A DNA stretch of 64,000 nt from Molanna angustata (taxonomy: Eukaryota; Arthropoda; Insecta; Trichoptera; Molannidae): contig OY754981.1 in NCBI GenBank assembly GCA_963576475.1, positions 18,876,570-18,940,569 on the forward strand, written 5' to 3'. A program made the position numbers and the translations under genes. Every line of letters begins with the position of its first letter. Position 1 is the first letter of the stretch. The notes below the pieces were generated by a model that saw nothing but the letters and a program-made list of their open reading frames with translations, ran no database searches and had not been told where the DNA came from. Shown here piece after piece: positions 47,406 to 58,571 of the stretch.

Positions 47406-47640
47406 ATGCCAGAATCACGCCTACCCAAAAGAATACTGGACGAACACCCAGGTGGAAGAAGACGAATGGGAAGACCCAGGCTGAGGTGGGAGGATGAGGT
47501 CAGGCGGGATGCAGGGCAGCTCCTTCAGGTGACAGGCTGGAGGACGGCAGCCGAGGACAGAATGTTGGAAGCAAAAGTTACAGGAGGCCAAGGCTCGATA
47601 TAGGCTGTAGCGCTATCAGAGTGAGTGAGTGAGTAGGTAC
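47406..47640 (+). pseudogene. RTE-type LINE C-terminal fragment
   Basis: Codons read GRRRMGRPRLRWEDEVRRDA and WRTAAEDRMLEAKVTGG, the final basic and amphipathic segments of RTE-type proteins, then a stop. A GAGTGAGTGAGTAGG tail follows. Catalytic domains are missing. Confidence 0.7.
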
Positions 47641-47879
47641 ATAGCTTAGCTCTAAGCGATACACCTAGGTGTGGTTCCGTTGGCCCGGGTGTGGCCTTAG
47701 CCTAAAGTACTTTTTCCAACAGCAATTACCGTGGATTATTCATTGATAAATATTTACAAGAGGCAATATATTATCAAAAATGCCTTTATAGGTAAATAGG
47801 TTTGTAGGTACCTACATAAATAAAATATTATGACTATTGTATTATTTTTTAAATTTTTAAATTGATAACTCAATGGCCG

Positions 47880-48075
47880 ACTTCATGGCATATACCACAA
47901 TGAAAGGTAACCAGCGAAAGGTATGTGGATGTGTGTGTCCTTATAAAATAAAGCACGACACATGCGTGTATTTCTACCATGCAACATTTACAATGGGTGG
48001 TGAATCTCATTCATGAACTACTTATGTAAGATTTTATTTTGTCTCTAGTATTTTCGATTTCTAAGCTCTTACGGG
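47880..48075. mobile_element. Family A element, short copy
   Basis: It matches the left part of the 2031-4041 element: CATACCACAATG..AGGTAACCAGCGA, GACACATGCGTGTAT, GGTGAATCTCATTCATGAACTA, AGATTTTATTTTGTC and AAGCTCTTACGGGACAC. There is no satellite in this copy, which shows what the element looked like before the arrays grew. Confidence 0.65.
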
Positions 48076-48640
48076 ACACTTTCCACGTCATTTCTACACG
48101 GCGGCGTCCAAGGCAGTTCATGTACTCGCATGAAAGGAGTAAAAATGTACTAATCGAAGACCGATGTATATATTTTCGTAAATAATTTGAGTTTCGCAAC
48201 GCTCAGAGAGCAGACGTTGAAGAGTTTCCGTAAGTTCGGATAGCGGGTGGTAAGAATGGCTACTTGAAATTCATGTCAGGTATTGAACCTTTAGAGAAAT
48301 TGCTATATGGTGTCAAGGGGAGTGTGGTGGGGGACTGCGATGAGGAGTGTTGGGGGAGGTGGCATAGGGAGGGATTTGTAAAATGTATCACTAACGAAAG
48401 TTACCTCAACAACAGGAATCGGGGTTAAACACCACGGAAGGTAAACCTTAATGATAATAAACAAGCAAAAAGGGAGATTTTTGTTTTTTTTTTAAATATA
48501 TTGGGTTTCGTCAGCCGTAAGATTCAAGTTATTTTTCCAGTGTAGTAATAGTTGATAACCAAAATTGTGTGACGATCAGCACTATAAATGTTTGTGGGTT
48601 GTAGCTGACACTGATCTTACTGTGATAGCAGAATTAATAT
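48076..48640. other. Non-coding sequence
   Basis: A G-rich stretch (48310-48375) is seen. No gene is recognised. Confidence 0.35.
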
Positions 48641-48840
48641 TATAGAACACCGCTATATGGGTTTGCGGCGAATAGTTACATTTGTCGTAAGTACATTTTG
48701 CTGTCGTACAATTTGCACTAGGACAATGTCAGTAATCAACCAGAATATGGACAACAATACAATACAAGGTTCTTTTCTTAGGAGGAACGTTCGAGAACCA
48801 CCATGGACCCGGCACGTACCCATAACTACCTCCCTGAGGG

Positions 48841-48880
48841 TATAAAAAGGCCAGGTAGCGCTCGACATATCATCGTAGTC
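48841..48880 (+). promoter_or_regulatory. Candidate TATA/Inr core promoter, possibly of a solo LTR
   Basis: TATAAAAAGG at 48841 lies 31 bp upstream of the A in TCATCG (48870-48875), the normal spacing to an initiator. The sequence upstream is GC-richer and compact, as in retrotransposon LTRs. No LTR ends, primer-binding site or paired LTR were found, so a solo LTR is only a guess. Confidence 0.35.
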
Positions 48881-48963
48881 TACCGTGAAAGCTTACATTT
48901 CGATGTTGCTCAATTTGTAATCATATTTATTCTTTCTTTGATTAATGTGAAAGTTTATATTGT

Positions 48964-48966
<3 letters not shown>

Positions 48967-49012
<46 letters not shown>
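48967..49012. repeat. (CT)n microsatellite
   Basis: Twenty-three uninterrupted CT units. They create the poly(Leu-Ser) in the overlapping open frame, which is not a gene. Confidence 0.95.
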
Positions 49013-49018
<6 letters not shown>

Positions 49019-49745
49019 GCTATAGTTTCATTAATAGCGACAGGCTAAATTTATAAACCAATAAGTCTTAAGGTTTACAAAAAATCAAAAAACTAGCTAA
49101 GGTTTTCCTAGTATTTAGTATCTCTAAAAGACTTATTACAATTCTGATTAAGTTTGTCTCTATAGGTACCATATAAAACATCTTGTAAAGAGACAGCAAA
49201 CTAGTTTAGCAATCCTATGATCTATGCACCCCAATTCGAATCCCGATAAGGGTATATTTAGGGGTACATATGAGGATAATCATATTCCTGTTTTAGAGAA
49301 ATTATATTCTTTGATAAATGTTACCCGTTTATATTTTCATCTAAAAATATATATTTAAAATATCGAAAGCGCTAGGGTTTATCATCTCACAATGTTCGTA
49401 AAAAGCTTCTACATTTTAAAAGCATTTTACGACAAGTTAAAACTTTTTTTAAAGTGACAATATAAAGGCAGTTTTCCTTTACAAAATACAAGATGTTTAG
49501 TAAGTATATCAATGGTTTGACGGCGTTCTCATTGTTCTGTGTCCCATGGGTGCTATTTAAATTTATCGAGGAACAAGATTGTTCCATTTTCCGGTCCAAT
49601 ACACACACAAGAGGGAATCAGAGAAATGTCTGACTGAGAGGTATCGATCATTTCAATTGAAATAAAATATCTCATTATAAAAAGTCTATTCCACGTAATA
49701 AGAGATTTCATAACCAATTCTAAGACATTTTCAAGATTAAATAGG
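49013..49745. other. Non-coding sequence
   Basis: A lone box B-like CAATTCGAATCCCG occurs at 49231-49244 without a good box A. No gene is recognised. Confidence 0.35.
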
Positions 49746-49814
49746 ATTTTTCCAAGCATCTCAAAGGAAGACAGGCATCTCAAATGAAGGATCCAAGCAT
49801 CTCAAAGGAATCCA

Positions 49815-50225
49815 AAATTGCAGTACACAATACAATTTTAGTGCCTACTAGTGAAACATGGACCTGGAATAAGACACATGAAAGTTAAATAAATGCTGTA
49901 GAAATGAGATCACTAAGAAGAGTATGTAATAGAACGGTATATGACAGAATAAAAAATGAGGGTATAAGGAGAGAATACAAGATAAAGCCGAATAAATAAA
50001 AATAAAAAATAAAAATAAATAAAATAAATATTATATGTAAAATGAAAGTGAATGCCTTGAGGTGGTTTGGACATATTGAAAGAATGAACGATGAACGACT
50101 GACAAAAAAATATACATGGGTGCAAGAGATAGAGTGAATAGCAGAGGTCGCCCCAGAAAGGTATGACATGACCATGTGAATGATATTTTGAAAGAAGGAA
50201 ACATAAAATATATACTCTAAAATCA
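49815..50225 (+). pseudogene. RTE-type LINE fragment, frameshifted
   Basis: Codons read SETWTWNKTHES, AVEMRSLRRVCNRTVYDRIK, then an AAATAAA-rich interruption near 49990-50030. They resume with LRWFGHIERMNDERL and SRGRPRK. This is the same region of the RT as in the 32483-32929 copy. Stops and a low-complexity insert make it non-functional. Confidence 0.7.
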
Positions 50226-50234
50226 CTGTACTGA

Positions 50235-50704
50235 TGCAATGTCCTTAGTTGTATTGAATACGCGTCTATTGTATGGAACCCACATTACGTCACGCATATA
50301 AACAGATTGGAAAATATACAAAATAAATTCCTAAAACATTTAGATTATAGAAGCAGACGTTCTTTTGGTGATCCCGCACAATCAGCCCTATATCATAAAT
50401 TAACTACCTTAGAAGCCCGGCGAACTGTAGCTGACATGTCTTACTTGTCTTAAGTTGGTGAACTGTATAACTGATTCTAGTGAGTTATTATCTATGTAAA
50501 TAATTAAACTTTCATGCACCAAATAGGCTTACTAGAAAGACTCATACATTTAGGCCACCTAATTGTAGTACTAATTATGTTCAGAACTCCTACATATATA
50601 GAACGTGTTGTAACTATAACGCTTTTTTAAATGAAATAGACCTTTTCAATAACTCATTAAACGGTTTTAAATGTCCAATTTCTAGATTAAAGCTTCGAGG
50701 TTAG
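50235..50704 (+). pseudogene. CR1/Jockey-type LINE C-terminal fragment
   Basis: Codons read CIEYASIVWNPHYVTHINRL and ENIQNKFLKHLDYRSRRSFG, then after frame changes LKLVNCITDSSELL and NYVQNSYIYRTCCNYNAFLN, and finally SLNGFK. This is the LINE C-terminal region after the palm. Several stops and frameshifts occur. It abuts the preceding RTE fragment, so the two were brought together by nested insertion or truncation. Confidence 0.65.
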
Positions 50705-50993
50705 GTGGTGTGCGTGTGTTCCCTTTTCCTACTTTCCTACTCTTCTGTCCTACTCCCTTCCTCAAAACTACTTCTTTTTTTAAATATAATAACGATAATA
50801 TTTGTAAACTTAATTGGTTCACATGTCATATTATGTATGTTAGTAAAATAAGTAAATTTAACTGTCTGTTTACATAATGAAATAAAATAAAAAGGTTGAA
50901 CAATCGACGAATATGAATGAGACAATGAATGGATGCAAAGGAAGCCAGAAATGTGTGCAAAAATAGAGATGTATGGCGCTCGGTTCTCTCTGT

Positions 50994-51138
50994 TTACCCC
51001 GTAATGGACATGGCGTGATGGTATGCATGTATGTAAATAGTATTTTTAATAGAGGTGCGTGTCAGAGATAAACTCAGTCTATCTACGTTTCAAGTATTTA
51101 AAGTTATGGGATATACCGTGATGGTATGAATGAATGAA
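50994..51138 (+). mobile_element. Two family A terminal fragments in tandem
   Basis: GGCGTGATGGTATGCATG (51012) and ACCGTGATGGTATGAATG (51117) are both right-end termini of family A in the same orientation, 105 bp apart. Confidence 0.5.
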
Positions 51139-51184
51139 AATTTGAAGACAATGTACCAATAAATAAACATGTAATTTTCTAAAC

Positions 51185-51335
51185 CAGGATGGCAAGTCTG
51201 GTCAAATGGTCGAATCGAATCCCTCATGATAACCCATATCATGGATATAATTATGTTATTAATTTATAATTATACCCACGCTATGGGTTATCATGAGGGT
51301 TTTGATTCAATCGCTAGACCGGACATGCCCTTCTG
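51185..51335. mobile_element. ~150-bp palindromic MITE-like element
   Basis: The inner arms TCCCTCATGATAACCCATA and TATGGGTTATCATGAGGG are near-perfect. The outer arms (CAGGATGGCAAGTCTGGTC against GACCGGACATGCCCTTCTG) are about 75 per cent complementary. It encodes nothing. Confidence 0.75.
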
Positions 51336-51639
51336 TTAAAAAAAATGTAAATAAATTTTAAAATTCAGTGAATTAAAAAATAATGTTTGTGTCGAAAATT
51401 GTCTTTGGGATTCGTTAATTTGGGAAAGTATAGGTAACTACTATCTACATACAAATTACAAGTCATGTTATTGGTTAACGTTTTTTCAATTTATAATATC
51501 CACGGAACATTTGCTTTTATGGAGGAAAACACTAGTTAGTTGGAAAATTTGCCACTTGTTCAGGGTACAAGGAAGAGAGTATATTTTTTTACAATCGAAC
51601 CTTGAGTGAATACAGGTTGTTAAAATTATATGAAAAAAG

Positions 51640-51775
51640 TTTGACTCGCTCCATGACATTATGAATTGCAGAGAAAAGGCCTTGGACAGGATGCAATTGG
51701 GACAATTTCTTGAGAAGACCAAGGCCCATCCTGGGCTGTAGAACCACTGATGATGAAGATGATAATGATTTTACT
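51640..51775 (+). pseudogene. RTE-type LINE extreme 3' end
   Basis: EKALDRMQLGQFLEKTKAHP is followed by GL and a stop, then GATGATGAAGATGAT as a tail. KAH.GL-stop is a common end of insect RTE-type proteins. Very short. Confidence 0.4.
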
Positions 51776-52309
51776 ACATTCTGTTATGCTCCATTATTAC
51801 ACCGTTTTTCCGTACTGGAATATTGAAATCGATTTTTAACTAATATTCCGACTAGCTAGAGCCTTGAACCATTCATAGTTTGTGTATTTTCGATGTTAAA
51901 ACATTTTCCAGCTCAAATCATTTGATATTGTCATAAAATTGAACAATTTAGTGTTTCATACAAAGTACACAATAATGTCATACTTATTGCATAAAACAAG
52001 GAGTATTTTTATGAAATATTTTATGACAGTTACGTTTCAACGCGAGAAAAAATTAAATGTGTTTGAATTTTTTTTATTTATTTGTTTTTCTTTCTGTTAT
52101 TGAGTAGACCGATATCGGCCAGCATCATTTGCAAAAATGATAAAATTAAAACAATAAAATATGTGTGTATTTTTTATTAATTTTATAAATCGTGTATTTT
52201 TATTTCTATTTATTTATTTTATAAAATATACGTTAAAAGCCATTTATTTGTCAAACCTAATACCAAAAATTATTATAGACAGATAAAAATAATATCGGTA
52301 CAAAAACAG
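51776..52309. other. Non-coding sequence
   Basis: No feature is recognised. Confidence 0.4.
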
Positions 52310-52820
52310 ATAAAAACGAGTGGATTGTGGCCAAGGCTAAGCTCCTCACAAACAAGTCACTCCATAAAGTATTCAAATTTTGTATGAAAATTTTTCAGCA
52401 TTTTCATGAAATGAGTTTGTTAAATAATTTTTCAATGCTATTTTATGAATTTGAAAAAGAAAATTTCAAATTTTAAGTTTATTGAGCTTGGGGTCACTTT
52501 AAAATATTTGACGTTTAATAAAAATGAGAAGGACTATTCAGATGTCCTTAAAATCTAATGAGGTTAAAGCGAGTTTTATATATACATGTTTTCAAAAAAA
52601 TGAATAGAATCTAATGAGAAGGTACTTTAGTCTATAATTGATTAAGTAAAATAAACACGCCGTACATAGCACATAGCACGCAGCACACAGCACATAACAC
52701 ACACAGATACATTGTGATGAAACTTTCAGAATACAATCTCAGTATTATATTAGTTGATAATCTGGTACAAAAAAATAGCCTTAAAAATAGCGAAATCATA
52801 ACTTCATAAAGGGGATTAAA
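52310..52820 (+). repeat. Interspersed repeat family C, copy 2
   Basis: It opens AACGAGTGGATTGTGGCCAA and GGCTAAGCTCCTCACAAACA, then GCATTTTCATGAAATGA, the GTAAAATAAACACGCCGTAC motif, the ACATAGCACGCAGCACA series and ACATTGTGATGA. It aligns over its length with 56395-57015. The opening resembles segments of the Helitron-like repeats (33540-33560 and 33667-33703). Confidence 0.7.
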
Positions 52821-53570
52821 AATAGACACTGTACAAACAGTATTAAATTGTTCACACAAAGAAACAATTATCAATTGTTTGAACTTCAATAAATCAACAA
52901 ATATAAACGATAACAATGATAAATCATATTATGTAATTTCTATGTAATTTCGTTATTTGTCATTTTCGTATTGAAATAAACGAATTCGGTTAATTCCTAT
53001 ATTGAGTGTTATGTAAATCAAATGTCGTTATGCAAATGATATTGTAAAATTTTCAAAACCATTTCATAATTTCTTTACAGACAATAACGACACTCATAAC
53101 GACAACATGTTACCGCTAATTACTTTCACAAAGGCTAAATATATTCCTAAATACTCTTATATGTGTATATGGATAGAAGATAAATGTACATATAACGCAT
53201 GTATTATTATCGTTATACCTACATATGTAGATGTGAAATAATAATTTACATGACGTACATATAACTAATGTAATTTACTTTATGGCCAAAATATGCTAAT
53301 TAGGTAAATCAACTTTACTAAAATAACAGTACAAATATGATAGTAGTTTCATGTGTTTGTCTAAATTTTATGAAGGTGTATTTTATATCACAGAGAAAGG
53401 TTTAATGATTTAATTTTATCTTGATGGATATTTGTATAAAATAATTTTTTATTTTATACACAGTCATTCAACCAATACACGACACATTCATTTTTATACA
53501 CTTTTGTTTAAATTTTTCGCTTTTGAATTTGAATTCTTTCGCTTTATAAAACAACTGGAGTCAATAATTT
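52821..53570. other. Non-coding sequence
   Basis: No feature is recognised. Confidence 0.4.
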
Positions 53571-53574
53571 TTTA

Positions 53575-53745
53575 TGACATTTTTTTTACATCTCAATAGA
53601 GACAATGTTGGAATATTATTGGAGAACCAAGAACTCAAAGCACCTACATGGCTTATGACCTTGCACAACGTTCACCAATTATGCCTTCTTATAGAGGAGG
53701 TACACTTTCAATCCAATTTTTGAATGTTCTATAGGTATATTTGAT
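53575..53745 (+). mobile_element. Family D element, single-arm copy 3
   Basis: It has one arm (ACATCTCAATAGAGACAATG, TTGGAATATTATTGGAGAACC, GAACTCAAAGCACCTAC) and the loop GCACAACGTTCACCAATTATGCCTTCTTAT of copy 1. The second arm is missing. Confidence 0.65.
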
Positions 53746-54190
53746 TCATGAAATCTTTCGTGAAAAAAATCGTCGCTGAAAAAACACTATCGCCATCTAT
53801 GAAGTAACAAAAAAACTTTTTTGTAACGCCATCTATTGAGAAATTGTTTTGTACAATGAAAGCAACTGTCCTTATACATATTACATTTAACCAGGAGTAT
53901 TTTTATGAATTTCTTTTATGTGAAGATTACTTTTTTATTGACTTGTAAATTTGTACCTACATATAAATCTATTAAAGCCTTTCATACAGAAATCAATTCC
54001 AGGTCACGTACAAGGGACGTAACTAGTATCTAATTACATCTTGAGCATGCCACATATTAATTTATTATTGTGTTTTTTTATTGGTTATATTCTTGTTTAC
54101 TTAACATAACCTTTCAAATAGTCGAATACGCAGAGTTCAAAGAGGAATATTAATCATTTCAACGAAACAGAATCGCATTTAGTATACAGA
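53746..54190. other. Non-coding sequence
   Basis: Near 54140-54196 the codons NHFNETESHLVYRCPKL resemble the cysteine/histidine end of LINE proteins, but too little is present for a call. Confidence 0.3.
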
Positions 54191-54195
54191 TGCCC

Positions 54196-54835
54196 AAAAT
54201 TAAATATTAACATCAAATCTATTCAAATTTGCTTTCTATACCACCATTAATTGAAGAAAAGATATATGAGTTGATAGTATTATTGATACAACAAAATGAG
54301 GTTATGTTTATATTTATATTAACAATAATCATCAATAAAGCAGTATTTTTCCACTGATTGATTCGAATTAATATGATTTTTTTCATTTTTTATCAAAATA
54401 ACTTCTCTTCCTCTCCTTAACCATTTGTTTTCTTATTTTTGCTATGGACAGTTATTATATTCAATTTATTTTTGTCATTTTCTTTTTTACTTTTCTTCTG
54501 TTACCTTACAAAATTAAATATTAACATTAATTCTATTCAAATTTGCTTTCTGTACTACCATAAATTGAAGAAAAGATATCTGAGTGGATAATATTATTGA
54601 TACAACAAAATGGGGTTATTTTTATATTTAAATTAACAAATATAATAAAAACGGTATTTTCTACTGATTGATTCGATTTAATATGATTTTTTTTTAATTT
54701 TTTTATTAATATAACTTCCCTTCCTCTCCTCATCCATTTGTTTTCTTGTTATTTCTATTGATAGTTATTATACTCTATTTTTTTTGTCTTTTTCCTTTTT
54801 TTAATTTTCTTCTGTTACCTTTATATCTTTATTTT
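54196..54835 (+). repeat. ~314-bp tandem duplication
   Basis: AAATTAAATATTAACAT, CAAATTTGCTTTCT, GAAGAAAAGATAT, TGATACAACAAAATG, ACTGATTGATTCGA, CTTCCTCTCC and TTTTCTTCTGTTACCTT recur in the same order 314 bp apart. The C/T-rich ends match the CR1-like 3' UTR at 4500-4650, so a LINE 3' UTR has been duplicated in tandem. Confidence 0.8.
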
Positions 54836-55084
54836 TGATATGTCATTACCTAATTGCCAACAGCCTTGATACAGTGGTAATTCGTTTGATTTCTATCCGG
54901 GAATAAATGTATTAAATATGTATTTTTTCGCGATTATTGCTCTTTTCTTATCGAGAAAAAATGATTTTTTTAAAGAAATAGCTATTCGGCAATAAACTCT
55001 ACACATGCACTATGTAGGTACCTACATAGTTGAAGTTTTTTTTTCAAAAATAAACAGTATATTCTATAAAGAATATATTTTGAA

Positions 55085-55715
55085 AGAATGAAAAAATTTG
55101 ATCGCATATCACCTTACCGCAATCTTCTTTGTTGGCCCAGGATACGCCAGCGGCGCAATATACACATTTTGTCACTATTGTACAATATTCTCTCGAACCC
55201 AAACCTGCCACAGTACCTCAAAAGCAAATTCACTTATTTATCCAGTCATGGACTTCCACTCCGATCTGCTGAATGTACAACACTTTCCATACCTATCCAT
55301 AATACAGAATTTCTCAGCTCTTCGTTCGAAGTACAATCAGCAAGATTATGGAATAGCCTTAGTCCGGATATTGCGTCGTCTAACTCACTTAGTATTTTCA
55401 AGAAAAAACTAAAGAAGGAATATTTATCCTTGAACACCTGATCCCGATTTCCTCTCCTGTCCTTACCATATCCTTTTTCTTGCTATGAATTATAATTTTT
55501 TTTTTGTTTTAATAGTATTTAAGTGTTATACGTATTTTCTTTGATTTCTTTTACTCTTTTTTATTTGCTGTTGTACATACACAATGTTGTCATACTTTGT
55601 AATCTGGTTGGTTGGAAGAAATTGCCTAATGGCAATAAGCCCGCCAGTGTACAATTATATTTGTTTATATTATGTACAAAAAGATGTATAAATAAATAAA
55701 TAAATAAATAAATAT
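55085..55715 (+). pseudogene. 5'-truncated CR1-like LINE with (AAAT)n tail
   Basis: A 117-codon open frame (55088-55441) is a LINE C-terminus: RRNIHILSLLYNILSNPNLP, LPLRSAECTTLSIP, EVQSARLWNSLSPDI and SIFKKKLKKEYL. That order (LW..LP..I..S.S...FK..L) is usual for the last 100 residues of CR1/Jockey-type proteins. A 160-bp 3' UTR and the closing GGTTGGTTGGAAGAAATTGC...AATAAGCCCGCC follow, then (AAAT)n, a CR1-like microsatellite end. The frame is open but lacks RT and endonuclease. Confidence 0.75.
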
Positions 55716-55799
55716 GTCCTTGCAATAGGCATATACCCTACATTCCCTAAATTAAACATAAATGCTTTTTTTTTTCATTTGTTTGATTTAAAATACCCA

Positions 55800-55914
55800 T
55801 TATTATAAATGCTTTTGTTATATGTGAACGAAATCAGACGAGGAGAGATTCGAACCCGCGTCCTCTGTATTACTGCTGTACTGTAGTGCGCAAATCGCTC
55901 TACCATAGAAACAT
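55800..55914 (-). mobile_element. tRNA-derived SINE, inverted copy
   Basis: The minus strand has box A-like TGGTAGAGCGATTTGCGCAC and box B-like GGGTTCGAATCT (55849-55860), then GATTTCGTTCACATATAACA and AAGCATTTAT, the tail of the family at 6146 and 62272. The head is a better tRNA match than in the other copies, but the joined tail marks it as a SINE. Confidence 0.65.
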
Positions 55915-56394
55915 CTGTTTTTATTTAGTACATAGGAATAGGTATTAAAATACACTTATCTATATATCATCGTATTTTTATTCAATATAATACAAAAGGC
56001 GCTCTTGCATACCTTATTGCGAATCAAAGCTGACTGAAGTAAAAAAAAAATAATTAAAACTAAATGGGCAAAATAATCCCCGATGGTGTATCTGTAATGT
56101 TGATACGTTATGAGGGAACATATTATATGTAGTGTAATTCTATAGCGAAATACTATCAGTTTAGTATTATAATATATAGAAATATATAATATAATATATT
56201 ATAGAATTGAAGGTAGTTTAATGAAAATGTTAGAAGTGATGACTTGGGATGGGGTAACATACCTTGTGGCATGTATAGACGCTGTGTGAACCTCGTGATC
56301 TGTATAACACACAACAGAGATCAACAACCATTTTCTACAATTCTTTGTTTTTTTATTACTATTTATATTCCATGCGTGATACGTGATTAAAACT
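55915..56394. other. Non-coding sequence
   Basis: A short ATATATTATA-rich inverted stretch lies at about 56165-56205. No gene is recognised. Confidence 0.4.
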
Positions 56395-57015
56395 TACATA
56401 CTGAAAACGAGTGGGTTATGGCCAACGCTAAACTCCTCACTAACAAGTCATTCTATAAAGCATTCAAATTTTGTATGGAAAATATTCAGCATTTTCATGA
56501 AATGACTTTGTTAAATTATTTTTTTATTGAAATATTTTATTATGAAAACTTGATAATTCTTCAATGCCATTTTATGAAAATGATGCGTCTTTTTACTAAT
56601 ATGAAAATAAAAATTTCTAATTTTAAGTTTCCTGAGTTTGGGTCACTTTGAAATATTTGATAGTTAAAAAAATTGAGAAGCACTATTCAGATATCCTTCA
56701 AAATCTAATAGAGTCTAAGGGAGGATCAGATATACTTATTTGCAAAATTTGAAAAGAATCGAATGAGTACTTTAGTCTATAATCGATAAAGTAAAATAAA
56801 CACGCCGTTGACGCCGTACATAGCACACAGCATGCAGCACACACTATGTACAGTACATAGCACACACACACATATACATTGTGATAAAATTTTCAGAATA
56901 GTATCTCATCATGATAGTAGTTGATAATCTGCAACAAAAAAATAGTCTTAAAAATTGCGAAATCATAACTTCTCCCCACTATATCCCCTTGGGTTAGTGA
57001 GGAGCAAAAATAATG
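56395..57015 (+). repeat. Interspersed repeat family C, copy 3
   Basis: The fullest copy: AACGAGTGGGTTATGGCCAA at the start, the ACATAGCACACAGCATGCAG series near 56818, and the end CCCCACTATATCCCCTTGGG, GAGGAGCAAAAA near 57000. The 77-codon open frame at 56418-56651 is a translation of the repeat. The frame is not conserved in copy 2, so I do not call it a gene. Confidence 0.7.
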
Positions 57016-57182
57016 TAAACAAACTGTTTGCTGCCGATGTTTTTGCCAAACATTCGTGATTAATAATCAAAGTTTGGCTATTCTACTGTAACTAATACGG
57101 TTTAGCTATGTGCACAAAATAGTTTGTTATGAGTAAGTAATTTAACTAAGTATTTCGTAGGTTGTCTTTCTAATATGGCTAC

Positions 57183-57360
57183 AATTCTTCTTCTTTTTCT
57201 TAGCCTTGTCCTACTTAAGGTATGGTCGGCTCTCCTAATCTGTCGATGATCTGTCCTGTATTGTCGGGGCCGGTATTTGGGCTTAATCCATGAGCTTACT
57301 CATACTACCCCACCACGTGGATAGTGGACGTTCTTTTCCTTTCCTGTTTTCTAGGAGTGC
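57183..57360 (-). mobile_element. Possible RTE-type 3' end
   Basis: On the minus strand the segment ends GCTAAGAAAAAGAAGAAGAA, like other RTE tails here, preceded by IIDRLGEPTIP. No clear protein motif remains. Confidence 0.3.
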
Positions 57361-57599
57361 TAAAGCAGTTTGCACCACATGATCACTTTGTTTAACTTCT
57401 ATTGTAATATGGTTAGGTTAGGTACTATATATAAAAATAAATGATTCATGTGAATTAAACGAATTAATATTTCCCTCTTTTGTGTAATAATCATAGAGGT
57501 CTTTATGAAAACTCTATAAACAATGCACATCTCACGTCATATGAATCAAATTGTCACATTTCTATAGCTGAAATTGTACCTTAAAAATAACACATAAAA

Positions 57600-57695
57600 T
57601 TCCTATGTAATTCCTAAATGGCAATAAGCCCGCCATTAAGCACTTTTAATGCAATGTGTACAAAATGTTTGAAATAGGTAAATAAATAAAAAAAT
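57600..57695 (+). mobile_element. CR1-like 3'-end fragment
   Basis: TAAATGGCAATAAGCCCGCC, GCAATGTGTACAAAATG and a GTAAATAAATAAA tail match the end of the 55085-55715 LINE. Confidence 0.6.
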
Positions 57696-58044
57696 ATTTT
57701 TGTGTTTGTAGCATTATTTTGCAAGACAAAGATAAATTAGATCGAATTCAAAAATAAAACGATTCAATGATTCGTTATAAAGATATTCGTGAAAACAAGA
57801 TGTATTCATGTTATTTATCTGTAATTTATTTAATTTGTATTTGTTTTTGTGAACATTTTTTTTTGTATTCATGTATGTATATTTATTTATTTTTTATTTC
57901 CAAACATTAAAACAAACAATAAAATTGGTTAATGAATAATCAGTAGAAATTTTAAATAAGAAGGTACTATTTTATGAGTTTGTTCTGAAGCACCGTCATA
58001 GAATAGTGCTTCCACTCTTTTTTATTATTATCTTTTTTAGGTGT

Positions 58045-58170
58045 CCCGTACTAGTACGGTTATCGAAAAAAACAGGTAAAATAACATCATTCAATTCAGC
58101 AATGAGGCTCACCACCCATTCTGTCGCTGGTTACCCCACATTGTGGTATGCCGTGATGGTATGTATGTGT
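58045..58170. mobile_element. Family A element, right-end copy
   Basis: TGTCCCGTACTAGTACGG, AATGAGGCTCACCACCCATT, CTGTCGCTGGTTACCCCACA and ATGCCGTGATGGTATG give the right half of family A without satellite. Confidence 0.7.
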
Positions 58171-58380
58171 TTATGTTTTTTTCAATTTGTCGCTGCTTGA
58201 TTAAAGTAATTTTAAAATATTCACTTATAATAATATATAGGTAGGTAGTACCTACCTATCTACTCTAAGCAAATCATTGAAATAATATGAATAATATTTT
58301 TATCATATTAATATTTTTATGTTTATTTTATTTTTCTATGATACCTTACAGACATGCAATTTCATGGAATCCATGGAATC

Positions 58381-58409
58381 CGACCCATCTATACATATAC
58401 AATCTTTGT
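58381..58409. repeat. Left part of a perfect 47-bp palindrome split by the hAT insertion
   Basis: CGACCCATCTATACATATACAA, TCT and the start of the complementary arm lie here. The rest of that arm resumes after the hAT element at 62260-62277. Without the insertion, 22-bp arms pair perfectly around TCT. Confidence 0.85.
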
Positions 58410-58571
58410 ATATGTATTAGATATGAGCGCCGCGCCGGCGCGCCGCCGCCGCCGCGTATTTGTCCGCGCCGCCGCCGCCGGCCGACGAAGTCGGCGCGCC
58501 GATAAATATCGAGCAAACGCGAGATCAGTGATCCACCATTACGAGCGTGTGCACGTCTGCGAGTTGTAAAA

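Noticed and set aside
48803..49048. 81-codon frame with poly(Leu-Ser)
   Set aside because: Produced by the (CT)n microsatellite.
55849..55914. Candidate minus-strand tRNA gene
   Set aside because: The sequence beyond box B is the shared SINE tail seen at 62340-62370.
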